From: Christensenella sp. UBA1750
Lineage (GTDB): Bacteria; Bacillota; Clostridia; Christensenellales; UBA1750
Direction: 5' to 3'
Assembly: GCA_002315655.1 (NCBI GenBank)
Contig: DCHO01000013.1
Span: forward strand, 1-11,913
Length of the DNA: 11,913 bases
The translations under genes and the position numbers were made by a program. The notes beneath the pieces are model-generated. The model made no database searches and was not told where the DNA came from. It saw only the letters and a program-made list of their open reading frames with translations. Below are positions 1 to 6,727 of this stretch, in pieces. Position 1 is the first letter of the stretch. Each line of letters opens with the position of its first letter.

Positions 1-25
1 GCTCTACCAACTGAGCTAGCGGTCC
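1..25 (-). tRNA. Partial tRNA, 5' portion only (identity undetermined)
   Basis: On the minus strand this reads as the 5' half of a tRNA: a seven-base acceptor strand GGACCGC (25-19), TA, then a D-arm GCTC...GAGC (16-1) whose loop carries the usual GG. The anticodon lies beyond the window edge, so the amino acid cannot be assigned. It starts two bases after the CCA of the tRNA-Ala gene, so both are probably cut from one transcript. Confidence 0.85.
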
Positions 26-27
26 GA

Positions 28-104
28 TGGTGGAGCTTAGGGGACTTGAACCCCTGACCTCTACACTGCCAGTGTAGCGTACTAGCCAACTGTACTAAAG
101 CCCC
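28..104 (-). tRNA. tRNA-Ala, anticodon GGC
   Basis: The minus strand folds as a full cloverleaf: acceptor GGGGCTT pairing with AAGCTCC, D-stem GTAC/GTAC with a GG-containing loop, anticodon stem CTACA/TGTAG with loop CTGGCAG (anticodon GGC, reading GCC), a five-base variable loop, and T-stem AGGGG/CCCCT. The third acceptor pair is G3:U70 and the discriminator is A73, both alanine identity marks. CCA is encoded (30-28). The alanine call therefore rests on two independent lines, anticodon and G3:U70. Confidence 0.95.
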
Positions 105-117
105 GCGAACGAGAATT

Positions 118-146
118 ATAATAGCACATCTTGACAATTTCGTCAA
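118..146 (-). promoter_or_regulatory. Sigma-A-like promoter of the tRNA cluster
   Basis: On the minus strand there is a -35 box TTGACG (146-141), a 17-base spacer and a -10 box TATTAT (123-118). Transcription would start near 111, giving a leader of about seven bases before the tRNA-Ala 5' end, which is typical of a tRNA operon. Confidence 0.65.
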
Positions 147-173
147 TACGAATTTCTGTTAAGATAAATCGAC

Positions 174-202
174 TTGTGAATCCGGTCATTTTATGATATA
201 GT
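174..202 (+). promoter_or_regulatory. Candidate promoter of the GH4 gene
   Basis: TTGTGA (174-179) and TATAGT (197-202) are 17 bases apart, matching the sigma-A consensus at 4/6 and 5/6. The start point would fall near 209. That leaves room for the ribosome site at 217-222 but makes an ATG at 213 almost leaderless, which supports the ATG at 231 as the real start. Confidence 0.5.
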
Positions 203-230
203 TAAGGAGCAGATGAAGGAGGGAGCTGCT

Positions 231-1559
231 ATGTCCAAGAAATTTGTGCTGATCGGCGCGGGATCCTATGTTTTCACCCGCAATCTTGTCCGGGATATTC
301 TCACCTTTCCGGCTTTTCAGGATGCGACCTTTGCCCTTGTGGACATCAACCCGGAGGGGCTGGAATACGCCCGCAAGGCGGTGCAGCACATCATTGATGT
401 GGGAAAATATCCCGCAAAGGTGATCTGCACCACAGACCGCACGGAAGTCCTTTCCGGCGCGGACGGTGTGCTTTCCATGCTCATGTCCCACCCGCTGGAA
501 ATCTTCCGCAATGACCTGGAAATCTGCGCCAAATACGGCGTTTCCATCAACGTGGGCGACACGCGCAACCCTGCCGGAATCTTCCGCTTTCTGCGCACCG
601 CGCCTGTGATGCTGGAAATTCTTGAGGACATTAAGCGTTATTGTCCTAATGCTGTGTTCCTCAACTATACCAATCCAATGGCGATGCTGTGCCGCGCCAT
701 GCAGGAGAAGGAGCCCGGCATCATCACAACAGGGCTGTGCCATTCCGTGCAGAACGGCATCGAGAAGTTTGCCAAGATACTGAATCTACCGCAGGATGAG
801 ATCGAATACACCTGCGCGGGCATCAACCACATGGCGTATTATCTCTCCCTTACTCACAACGGGGAAGACCTCTACCCTGCCCTGCGCAAAGCGACCTTGG
901 AAGACCCCGAAGTCTACAACGCGGACATCGTGCGCAATGAAGTGTTCTTAGCCTTCGGCTACTATGTCACGGAATCCTCCGGCCACTTCTCCGAATATTC
1001 TCCCTGGTTCCGCAAAACGCCCGAGAAGCTGCAAAAATACTGCTATCAGGGGACAAGCTGGAACACCGGGCGCGAGAACTTCACCATTGAGGTGCGCGAG
1101 GAACGCAAAGCGAACTACTACGACAATCTGAATAAATTCCTGACCGAGCCGCTGTCGCTGGAACGCGGCAACGAGTACGGCTCCCGCATCTTTAATGCCA
1201 TTTTCGGGGACGGGGAATATTACCGCTTCAACGGCAACGTCCGCAACTGGGGGCTTATTGACAATCTGCCCGAGGGGGCGTGCGTGGAAGTGCCGGTGCT
1301 AGCCAGCAAAAACGGTCTGCAGCCCATCCATGTGGGGAAGATTCCCGACGCGGTGCTGCCGCTTATGAGCCTGACAGCCCAGCTTGAGGAAATGGCGGTC
1401 AAGGCCTGCTTTGAGGGCGATCCGGAGCTTGTCTATCAGGCAATCTGCTACGATCCGCTGACGGCATCGGTGCTCGACTTGCGCGAAGCAAGGGCAATGA
1501 CCGACGAGCTGTTCGCCTACTCCAAGCCCTATCTGCCGCAGTTTAAGAACCTGAAATAG
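231..1559 (+). CDS. melA: GH4 family glycosidase, probable alpha-galactosidase (MelA-like)
   Basis: A 442-residue cytoplasmic enzyme predicted to hydrolyse alpha-galactosides such as melibiose by the NAD- and Mn-dependent redox-elimination mechanism of family GH4. Residues 5-15 form the N-terminal dinucleotide-binding loop (GAGS at 9-12), with D38 at the end of the second strand. The metal-binding GLCHS motif is at 168-172 (C170, H171), NYTNPM at 145-150 and GINHM at 197-201. The C-terminal half keeps MelA-like motifs (HFSEYSPWF, GNVRNWGLIDNLP). Length fits the family. ATG 231 was chosen because AGGAGG (217-222) lies eight bases upstream; an in-frame ATG at 213 is poorly spaced. No sugar transporter is adjacent. 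The loop usually written GDTxGPGG reads GDTRNPAG (109-116), so substrate specificity could differ; alpha-glucosidase or alpha-galacturonidase members of GH4 are alternatives. Confidence 0.85.
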   Translation: MSKKFVLIGAGSYVFTRNLVRDILTFPAFQDATFALVDINPEGLEYARKAVQHIIDVGKYPAKVICTTDRTEVLSGADGVLSMLMSHPLEIFRNDLEICAKYGVSINVGDTRNPAGIFRFLRTAPVMLEILEDIKRYCPNAVFLNYTNPMAMLCRAMQEKEPGIITTGLCHSVQNGIEKFAKILNLPQDEIEYTCAGINHMAYYLSLTHNGEDLYPALRKATLEDPEVYNADIVRNEVFLAFGYYVTESSGHFSEYSPWFRKTPEKLQKYCYQGTSWNTGRENFTIEVREERKANYYDNLNKFLTEPLSLERGNEYGSRIFNAIFGDGEYYRFNGNVRNWGLIDNLPEGACVEVPVLASKNGLQPIHVGKIPDAVLPLMSLTAQLEEMAVKACFEGDPELVYQAICYDPLTASVLDLREARAMTDELFAYSKPYLPQFKNLK

Positions 1560-1574
1560 AATATCCCTTTCTTT

Positions 1575-1602
1575 CCCTCCGAATCACATCGGAGGGATTT
1601 TT
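1575..1602 (+). terminator. Rho-independent terminator of the GH4 gene
   Basis: A perfect eight-base-pair stem, CCCTCCGA (1575-1582) with TCGGAGGG (1589-1596), encloses the six-base loop ATCACA and is followed by A and five Ts (1598-1602). It begins 15 bases after the GH4 stop codon. Confidence 0.85.
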
Positions 1603-1633
1603 CATGATATGCCAAATCATAACAGAACCGCGC

Positions 1634-1662
1634 TTGTAAAATTTACCGATATAGATTAGAAT
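1634..1662 (+). promoter_or_regulatory. Candidate promoter of the MATE gene
   Basis: TTGTAA (1634-1639) and TAGAAT (1657-1662) are separated by 17 bases. Each differs from consensus at only one or two positions. The predicted start near 1669 gives a leader of about 30 bases before the ATG at 1699. Confidence 0.55.
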
Positions 1663-1698
1663 TTCAACGATTAAGCGAGTACAAAAGGAGTGTTTCCC

Positions 1699-3114
1699 AT
1701 GGGCAAGGCACAGACCAAGGAAGAACGCGACGCACTGTTTGCGGAAGCGCCGGTTCCAAAGGCGCTGGCAAAGCTGGCGGTTCCCACGATTATTTCCCAG
1801 CTCATCAATCTGATTTACAACATTGCGGACACCTTTTTCGTAGGCCGCACCGGCAACCCGTACATGATCGCGGCGGTATCGCTGTCCTTCTCCCTGTTCC
1901 TGTTCAATCTTCCTCTGTCCGGTTTGTTCGGCGTGGGCGGCGGCAGCTATATTGCGCGGCTTATCGGCTTGCAGGACTATGAGCGGGTCAAGAAGACCTC
2001 CGCTTTCAGCTTTTACGGCTCCCTTGCCATCAGCTTCCTCTATTCCCTGACCGTGGCTCTGTTTATGACCCCGATTCTGACCCTGCTGGGCGCGTCGCCG
2101 GACACCATGCTCTTTTCCAAACAGTATGTCTGGGTGGTCGTGGTCATCGGCAACTTGCCCACGGTGCTTTCCGCCACGCTGGCACATATGCTGCGCAACG
2201 TCGGCTATTCCAAGCAGGCCTCCTTTGGGCTTTCCGCCGGCGGCATCCTCAACATGATCTTAGACCCCTTATTTATGTTCGTGTTCCTGCCGGACGGCTA
2301 TCAGGTGCTCGGCGCGGCCATCGCCACCACAATTTCCAACTTGGCCGCACTGGTCTACTTTATCGTTATTGTGAAAAAGACCAAGAAGGAGACCGGGCTT
2401 TCGCTGGCGCTTTCCGACTGCAAGTTAGAGAAATCGGACTGCGCGGAAGTTTTCAAGATCGGCATTCCCTCCGCGCTTACGACTTTGCTTTTGGACTTCT
2501 CCAATATGTTTATGGTGGCTTCCATGGCGGCTTACGGTGATCTGCAGCTTGCGGCCTTGGGCATTGTCACCAAGATCGAACGCCTGTCCAACTCCGTGTG
2601 CATCGGCATTGCCTTGGGAATGCTGCCGCTCATCGGCTTTAACTATTCCCGCAAAAACTACAAGCGTCTGCGCGCCTTCATCAATGCTGCGACGATTGCA
2701 GGGCTTGTATGGTCTATGGTTTCCATCGTTTTCTATCAGCTCCTTGCGGGCGATTTGGTGGGCGTGTTCATTTCCTCCAAGGGCGACGCGGCGGCTGTGG
2801 CAACCACCATCACCTTAGGCATCACCATGCTGCGCATCCGTTGTCTGAACGGCCCGTTTACGCTCATGAACTTTATTTCCACAAACGGCTTTCAGGGCAT
2901 GGGCGACGGCAGACTGGCGCTGCTGCAAGTCATCATCCGGCAGGTCGTGTTCTTCTTCTCGCTGCTGTGGCTGCTGAACCGGCTGTTCGGCATCTGGGGA
3001 CTTGTCGCGGCCTACCCCATCTCCGAGCTGTGCTCCGGCGTGACCTCCTACATTCTGCTGCTGTTGAAGCTCAAAAAGGTTAAAGCGCAGTTTGCATTGC
3101 CTGATAACAACTAA
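1699..3114 (+). CDS. MATE family efflux transporter
   Basis: A 471-residue inner-membrane exporter of the multidrug and toxic compound extrusion family, which drives cationic drugs or metabolites out using Na+ or H+ gradients. The N-terminal half has the family signature around residues 29-51 (ISQLINLIYNIADTFFVG), the conserved GxGGG segment near 78-82 and ILDPLF at 187-192. The C-terminal half repeats the architecture, with a second start at about residue 260 (GIPSALTTLLLDFSNMF). About twelve membrane segments can be traced. ATG 1699 is eight bases after AAGGAG (1685-1690); an in-frame GTG at 1690 overlaps that site and is unlikely. It stands alone between its own promoter and terminator. 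Substrate cannot be told from sequence. Confidence 0.93.
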   Translation: MGKAQTKEERDALFAEAPVPKALAKLAVPTIISQLINLIYNIADTFFVGRTGNPYMIAAVSLSFSLFLFNLPLSGLFGVGGGSYIARLIGLQDYERVKKTSAFSFYGSLAISFLYSLTVALFMTPILTLLGASPDTMLFSKQYVWVVVVIGNLPTVLSATLAHMLRNVGYSKQASFGLSAGGILNMILDPLFMFVFLPDGYQVLGAAIATTISNLAALVYFIVIVKKTKKETGLSLALSDCKLEKSDCAEVFKIGIPSALTTLLLDFSNMFMVASMAAYGDLQLAALGIVTKIERLSNSVCIGIALGMLPLIGFNYSRKNYKRLRAFINAATIAGLVWSMVSIVFYQLLAGDLVGVFISSKGDAAAVATTITLGITMLRIRCLNGPFTLMNFISTNGFQGMGDGRLALLQVIIRQVVFFFSLLWLLNRLFGIWGLVAAYPISELCSGVTSYILLLLKLKKVKAQFALPDNN

Positions 3115-3118
3115 ATAA

Positions 3119-3169
3119 ATCCCCTTGTGCCTTGATGCAACCAAACCTGACAGGCGCAGGGGGATTTTT
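3119..3169 (+). terminator. Rho-independent terminator of the MATE gene
   Basis: Two 14-base arms (3119-3132 and 3152-3165) pair along their whole length, with two G-U wobbles, around a 19-base loop. A T-run (3165-3169) follows. It lies four bases after the MATE stop codon and separates the exporter from the ABC operon. Confidence 0.8.
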
Positions 3170-3184
3170 GTTTGGTTCGGTTGA

Positions 3185-3213
3185 TTGATACTTACGCAAC
3201 CGTATGTTACAAT
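3185..3213 (+). promoter_or_regulatory. Promoter of the ABC transporter/regulator operon
   Basis: TTGATA (3185-3190) and TACAAT (3208-3213) lie 17 bases apart, each a 5/6 match to sigma-A consensus. The start would fall near 3220, leaving a short leader before the ribosome site at 3233-3238. Confidence 0.65.
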
Positions 3214-3221
3214 TATCATAC
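3202..3221. promoter_or_regulatory. Inverted repeat over the -10 box, candidate operator
   Basis: GTATG (3202-3206) and CATAC (3217-3221) are inverted arms ten bases apart, spanning the TACAAT -10 box and the probable start point. A dimeric repressor bound here would block transcription. The XRE-AbrB protein encoded at the end of the same operon is the obvious candidate binder, but that link is inference. Five-base arms are short, so chance cannot be excluded. Confidence 0.35.
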
Positions 3222-3245
3222 AAATCATTCCAAGGAGGGATGAAG

Positions 3246-3968
3246 ATGAGCATTGTCACGGTCAGTAACTTATGCAAGAGCTATCCGGGCTTTTCACTCT
3301 GGGACATTTCCTTTTCACTCGAAAAGGGCGTGATCACTGGCTTTATCGGGCGCAACGGTGCGGGCAAGACCACGACCATCAAATCCATGCTGAACCTTGT
3401 GCACCCGGATTCCGGGGAGATCACCTATTTCGGGTTGCCCATGGGCGGCAACGAGGCCGCCGTCAAGGCACGCATCGGCTATTCCACGGGCACGGTCAAC
3501 TTCTATCCGAAGAAAAAGCTGGGTGAGCTGCTCAAAGTCACTTCGTCCTTTTACCCCAACTGGGACGAAGGTGTCTGCAAGCAATATCTCTCCCTTTTTG
3601 CACTGGACACGGAAAAGACCGTGAGCGCGTTATCTGACGGCATGAAAGTCAAGGTCAATCTCCTGCTTGCGCTCTCGCACCATGCGGAGGTGCTGATTTT
3701 GGACGAGCCGACCTCCGCGCTTGATCCCTTTTCCCGGGACGAGCTGTTGGACATTTTCCTTCATCTAAAAGAAACCGGCGTGTCCATCCTCTTTTCCACG
3801 CACATTATTTCCGATATTGAAAAGTGCGCCGATCAGCTTTTATACATTCAGAACGGCAGTCTTTTAGCCAACGAATCGTTACAAGCCTTCATGCAGAACA
3901 CGGCACAAAGCGGCGAAACCCTGGAAGAAACGCTGCTACGGCTTGAAAGGAGTGCGCGAAATGGTTAA
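3246..3968 (+). CDS. ABC transporter ATP-binding protein (ABC-2 exporter type)
   Basis: A 240-residue nucleotide-binding subunit that would power the adjacent permease at the membrane. Walker A GRNGAGKT is at 35-42, the signature LSDGMKVK at 129-136, Walker B LILDEP at 150-155 with a D-loop SALD, and the H-loop histidine is H186 (FSTHI). The usual Q-loop region reads IGYSTGTVNFY (77-87) and has no obvious glutamine, a variation that seems common in this YtrB/BcrA-like group. ATG 3246 is seven bases after AGGAGG (3233-3238); the in-frame ATG at 3240 is only one base away from it. The stop codon overlaps the permease start by eight bases, indicating translational coupling. Substrate is unknown; relatives export peptides or respond to envelope stress. 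Confidence 0.92.
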   Translation: MSIVTVSNLCKSYPGFSLWDISFSLEKGVITGFIGRNGAGKTTTIKSMLNLVHPDSGEITYFGLPMGGNEAAVKARIGYSTGTVNFYPKKKLGELLKVTSSFYPNWDEGVCKQYLSLFALDTEKTVSALSDGMKVKVNLLLALSHHAEVLILDEPTSALDPFSRDELLDIFLHLKETGVSILFSTHIISDIEKCADQLLYIQNGSLLANESLQAFMQNTAQSGETLEETLLRLERSARNG

Positions 3969-4614
3969 ACTGCTTAAAAAGGAACTGTTCCTGTCCGCCG
4001 CACCCATCACCTATGTATTCCTTGAGGCGGCATTTCTTACGCTGGTTCCCGGTTATCCCATCTTGATGAGCGGATTTTTCCTGACCTTGGGGCTGTTTTA
4101 CTCCTTTCAGGTGATGCGCGAGAACAACGACATTCTCTATTCCGCGCTGCTGCCCATTGCAAAATCCGACATTGTGAAGGGAAAATATCTCTTTTGCGTG
4201 GTGCTGGAAGGCATTGTGTGGGTGCTCATGGTGCTGCTGACGCTGCTGCGCATGACCTTCCTTGCTGACAGTATGGCCTACAAAAGCAACGCGCTGATGG
4301 CCGCAAATCCCTTCTTCCTTGCCTGTGCGCTTATGCTGTTTGCTGGGTTCAACGGCATTTTCCTCCACGGCTTCTTCAAGACGGGGTATAAGTACGGCAA
4401 GCCCTTCTTTGGGTATCTTGCCTATATGCTTGTGCTGGTCGGAATTGCCGAAGCTGCGCACCACATTCCTGGGCTTTCCGCCTTGAATGCCTTCGGGTTT
4501 GAAGCCATCGGCTTGCAGCTCATCACACTGCTTGTCGGGCTTATCCTTTATATCATCATTACGGTTTGCTCATACCGCGCATCCGTTCGCAAGTTTGACC
4601 GCATCGACCTATAA
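3961..4614 (+). CDS. ABC-2 type permease, ABC2_membrane_5-like
   Basis: A 217-residue integral membrane protein with six predicted membrane segments (about 14-30, 32-50, 77-98, 117-137, 148-164 and 185-204), the size and layout of the small ABC-2 permeases that work as dimers with one ATPase. The cytoplasmic stretch NDILYSALLPIAKSDIVKGK (56-75) resembles the coupling segment conserved in this family. ATG 3961 is eight bases after AAGGAG (3947-3952) and lies inside the last codons of the ATPase gene. The regulator gene follows after ten bases. No protease or immunity-like gene accompanies it, so it gives no clue to a peptide substrate. Confidence 0.82.
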   Translation: MVKLLKKELFLSAAPITYVFLEAAFLTLVPGYPILMSGFFLTLGLFYSFQVMRENNDILYSALLPIAKSDIVKGKYLFCVVLEGIVWVLMVLLTLLRMTFLADSMAYKSNALMAANPFFLACALMLFAGFNGIFLHGFFKTGYKYGKPFFGYLAYMLVLVGIAEAAHHIPGLSALNAFGFEAIGLQLITLLVGLILYIIITVCSYRASVRKFDRIDL

Positions 4615-4624
4615 GGAGGAACTT

Positions 4625-5062
4625 ATGCTGAAAGAAAACCTGTGCAGACTGCGCGCCTATCGCGGCTATTCGCAGGAGGAAATCGCGGAGAAGATCGGCA
4701 TTTCCCGGCAGGCTTATGCCAAATGGGAGACCGGCGCGACAGTGCCCGACATTGAGAAATGCCAACGGCTGGCGGAGGTTTACGAGGTCGGGCTGGACAA
4801 TCTGGTCAGCGAGCTTCCCGCCGATGCCCCTTCCGGGATGCTGCCCGGCTCCAAGGGCAAAAATATCTGGGGCGCGGTGACGCTGAGCGACCGCGGGCAG
4901 TTGGTCATTCCCAAGGCAGCGCGGGAACACTGGAACTTATCCGGTGGGGCGCGGCTTGTGGTGCTCTCGGACGACAACGAGGGCTTTGCGCTGGTTCCTG
5001 CGGAGCTCTTTGAGGAACGGCTGAAAAGCATCGAATCCCTTGCAAGAAAATCTGCCGACTGA
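4625..5062 (+). CDS. XRE-type HTH regulator fused to a SpoVT/AbrB domain
   Basis: A 145-residue cytoplasmic DNA-binding protein with two different DNA-binding folds. Residues 3-61 form an XRE/Cro helix-turn-helix (SQEEIAEKIG at 16-25, then recognition helix SRQAYAKWE at 27-35). After a Pro/Gly-rich linker (65-79), residues 84-126 match a swapped-hairpin AbrB domain (LSDRGQLVIPKAAREHW at 87-103). AbrB domains dimerise, so the tail probably sets oligomeric state or adds DNA contacts. ATG 4625 is five bases after AGGAGG (4614-4619). As last gene of the ABC operon it is likely an autoregulator of the transporter, acting at the palindrome near 3202-3221; this is inference. It has no visible ligand-binding domain, so how it senses a signal is open. 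Confidence 0.88.
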   Translation: MLKENLCRLRAYRGYSQEEIAEKIGISRQAYAKWETGATVPDIEKCQRLAEVYEVGLDNLVSELPADAPSGMLPGSKGKNIWGAVTLSDRGQLVIPKAAREHWNLSGGARLVVLSDDNEGFALVPAELFEERLKSIESLARKSAD

Positions 5063-5069
5063 AACAAAT

Positions 5070-5100
5070 TCCCCCTCGAAGAAATGAGCTTCGAGGGGGA
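5070..5100. terminator. Bidirectional terminator between convergent operons
   Basis: A perfect 12-base-pair stem (5070-5081 with 5089-5100) closes a seven-base loop. On the plus strand the following tract (5101-5115) is T-rich but interrupted; on the minus strand ATTTGTTT follows directly. It sits seven bases after the XRE-AbrB stop codon and five bases beyond the DUF368 gene's stop, so it probably serves both. Confidence 0.8.
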
Positions 5101-5105
5101 TCGCT

Positions 5106-5954
5106 TTATTCTTTTGTTACGCCAAGTTTTTCACTGTAATACCCGGCAATGGCACCGATCACGGCAACGGCGAGGCACAGCAGGCCTTCTCCCCAGCTTT
5201 TGTATCGGAACGGGATGATTGCCACGGTGGAGGCCACAACGATGCCGAACACCGCATGGAAGGCGATGGGGTAATGCTTCTTGAACAGGAAATTGACGAA
5301 CCGCGCCAGCAGCACCACCACACCGATAAGCCCGATGAGCCACGGCAGAAGCACGTCCATACGGAAGGCCGTAATGCCCGCCATCATCTTGTCATAAAGC
5401 CCCAGCGCCATCAGGATGGACGAAGAACTCATACCCGGAACGATGAGCGACAGCCCCCACAGTGCGCCGCAGAAGGCATAGGCAAGGATTCCTCCCTGCA
5501 TGGTCGCAAAGGTGCCGTACTGGACATAGAGCAGCAGGGCAAGCATGGCGGCAAAGGCAAGGGCACAGGAAATATAAGAAGCCTTGGTGCGCCCCTCCTT
5601 CCCTGCCTCGCGCCACAGGGACGGCAGGGTGCCGAAGATGAGGCCGACAAAAAGCGAAACCGCCACGGTCTCATCCAGTTTGTAGAGCAGCAGGACGAAC
5701 TTGCCGCCCAGGAGGAAGCCCGCCGCCCAGCCAAGCCCCACGCATAGCAGCATTTTCCAATAGAGTTTGATGCTGTCCTTTGGGTGGGTCAGGGTTTCCA
5801 TTAAAGGGGCATAGATGCCAAACACCACCGCCAGCACGCCGCCGGAAATGCCGGGCAGAATCGCCCCCGCGCCGATGACCGCGCCCGCGATAATCCACAG
5901 CGCAATTCTTTTCCCGGACAACCGGGGTGTAAGTTCCGTTTTGTCTTTATTCAC
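5106..5954 (-). CDS. DUF368 membrane protein, probable polyprenyl-phosphate transporter (PopT family)
   Basis: A 282-residue integral membrane protein. DUF368 (PopT) proteins have been reported to flip undecaprenyl phosphate back across the membrane for reuse in cell-wall synthesis. The family's duplicated motif is visible twice: GAGAILPGISGGVLA (28-42) and GLSLIVPGMSSSSIL (167-181), the two halves of an internal repeat. VGLIFGTLPSLW (103-114) is also family-typical. Eight or more membrane segments can be traced. The start is GTG at 5954, seven bases after AGGGAG (5967-5962), and overlaps the deoC stop by eight bases, so translation is probably coupled to deoC. Upstream in-frame codons lie inside deoC and lack a ribosome site. 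Pairing with deoC has no obvious functional logic. Assignment to DUF368 is firm; the transported lipid is inferred from the family. Confidence 0.88.
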   Translation of the reverse strand: MNKDKTELTPRLSGKRIALWIIAGAVIGAGAILPGISGGVLAVVFGIYAPLMETLTHPKDSIKLYWKMLLCVGLGWAAGFLLGGKFVLLLYKLDETVAVSLFVGLIFGTLPSLWREAGKEGRTKASYISCALAFAAMLALLLYVQYGTFATMQGGILAYAFCGALWGLSLIVPGMSSSSILMALGLYDKMMAGITAFRMDVLLPWLIGLIGVVVLLARFVNFLFKKHYPIAFHAVFGIVVASTVAIIPFRYKSWGEGLLCLAVAVIGAIAGYYSEKLGVTKE

Positions 5955-6624
5955 CGTATTTCTCCCTGAACGCATCGCAGATTTTGACGGAGGCTGTGGA
6001 GCCGATGCGCGACACCCCCATGTCGATGAGGCGCAGGGCATCTTCCAGCGTGCGGATGCCGCCGGCAGCCTTGACCTTCACCTTCTCGCCGCAGTTGGAA
6101 AGCATTAAGGAAACATCTGCAAAGGTCGCGCCGCCGGTGCCAAAGCCCGTGGAGGTTTTGATAAAGTCGGGCTGCACATCGCGGGCGATGGCACAAAGGT
6201 TGAGCTTCTCGGCATCGGTCAGATAGCAGTTTTCAAAGATCACCTTGGAAAGAATCCCCTTTTCCCGGCAGACGGACACAATGGCTTCCATCTCCTCCCG
6301 AACGAGGTTAAAGTTGCCGGATTTGAGCTGTCCTATGTTGCACACATAGTCAATCTCGTCCGCACCGTTTGCAATCGCATCCTTCGTTTCAAAGACCTTG
6401 GAGGCAATCGTGGTCTGCCCCAAAGGGAAGCCGATGGCCGCGCCTACATGGACGGATGTGTTTTTCAGCCGCTCCTTGACATAAGAGACGGGTGCGGAGT
6501 TGATGGCCGCCATGGCAAAGGAATACTTCGCGCAGTCGGCGCAGAAGGCGTCAAAATCGCTGTCTGTCGCATAAGCCTTGAGTAGTGTGTGGTCGAAATA
6601 TTTCGCAAGCGTTTCGCTGTTCAT
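5947..6624 (-). CDS. deoC: Deoxyribose-phosphate aldolase
   Basis: A 225-residue cytoplasmic aldolase that cleaves 2-deoxyribose 5-phosphate to glyceraldehyde 3-phosphate and acetaldehyde, the last step of deoxynucleoside breakdown. The Schiff-base lysine is K156 in IKTSTGF (155-161); the second active-site lysine is K185 in KAAGGIRT (185-192); the proton-relay aspartate is D92 in ADEIDYVCNIG. Size and TIM-barrel motifs (HTLLK at 12-16, GFPLG at 65-69) fit the short bacterial class. ATG 6624 is six bases after GGAGG (6635-6631); the in-frame ATG at 6630 touches that site and is unlikely. It is first in a two-gene operon with the DUF368 gene, with a promoter embedded in palindromic repeats. 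No other deo gene (phosphorylase, mutase, deoR) is present. Confidence 0.96.
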   Translation of the reverse strand: MNSETLAKYFDHTLLKAYATDSDFDAFCADCAKYSFAMAAINSAPVSYVKERLKNTSVHVGAAIGFPLGQTTIASKVFETKDAIANGADEIDYVCNIGQLKSGNFNLVREEMEAIVSVCREKGILSKVIFENCYLTDAEKLNLCAIARDVQPDFIKTSTGFGTGGATFADVSLMLSNCGEKVKVKAAGGIRTLEDALRLIDMGVSRIGSTASVKICDAFREKYGE

Positions 6625-6648
6625 AAGCATCCTCCAATGAAAATATCT

Positions 6649-6678
6649 GCTTGTATTCTATCATACAAGCCCGCTTGT
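6649..6678. promoter_or_regulatory. Tandem palindromes over the deoC promoter, candidate operator
   Basis: Three half-sites alternate in orientation: GCTTGTAT (6649-6656), ATACAAGC (6663-6670) and GCTTGT (6673-6678). The first two form a perfect inverted repeat with eight-base arms and a six-base centre holding the -10 box. The last two form a second, with six-base arms (ACAAGC/GCTTGT) two bases apart, inside the promoter spacer. Location and symmetry fit a repressor site. TTGTAT/ATACAA half-sites recall GntR-family operators, but no GntR gene is in the window, so the regulator is unknown. Confidence 0.6.
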
Positions 6679-6684
6679 TATCAA
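6655..6684 (-). promoter_or_regulatory. Promoter of the deoC operon
   Basis: On the minus strand TTGATA (6684-6679) and TAGAAT (6660-6655) lie 18 bases apart, both 5/6 matches to consensus. The start would fall near 6648. The -10 box sits at the centre of one inverted repeat and the spacer holds another. Confidence 0.6.
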
Positions 6685-6727
6685 CAGAAAGTTATGCAAA
6701 AAAGTATTTCGTCAATTCCTCCTTTTG

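Noticed and set aside
1604..1620. ATGAT-N7-ATCAT inverted repeat upstream of the MATE promoter as an operator
   Set aside because: Arms are only five AT-rich bases and lie upstream of the -35 box; nothing else supports regulation.
3214..3223. TATCATACAA shared exactly by the ABC operon promoter and the deoC operator (6659-6668)
   Set aside because: The surrounding symmetry differs (ten-base versus six-base centre), and a 10-mer match in AT-rich promoter DNA is weak evidence for a shared regulator.
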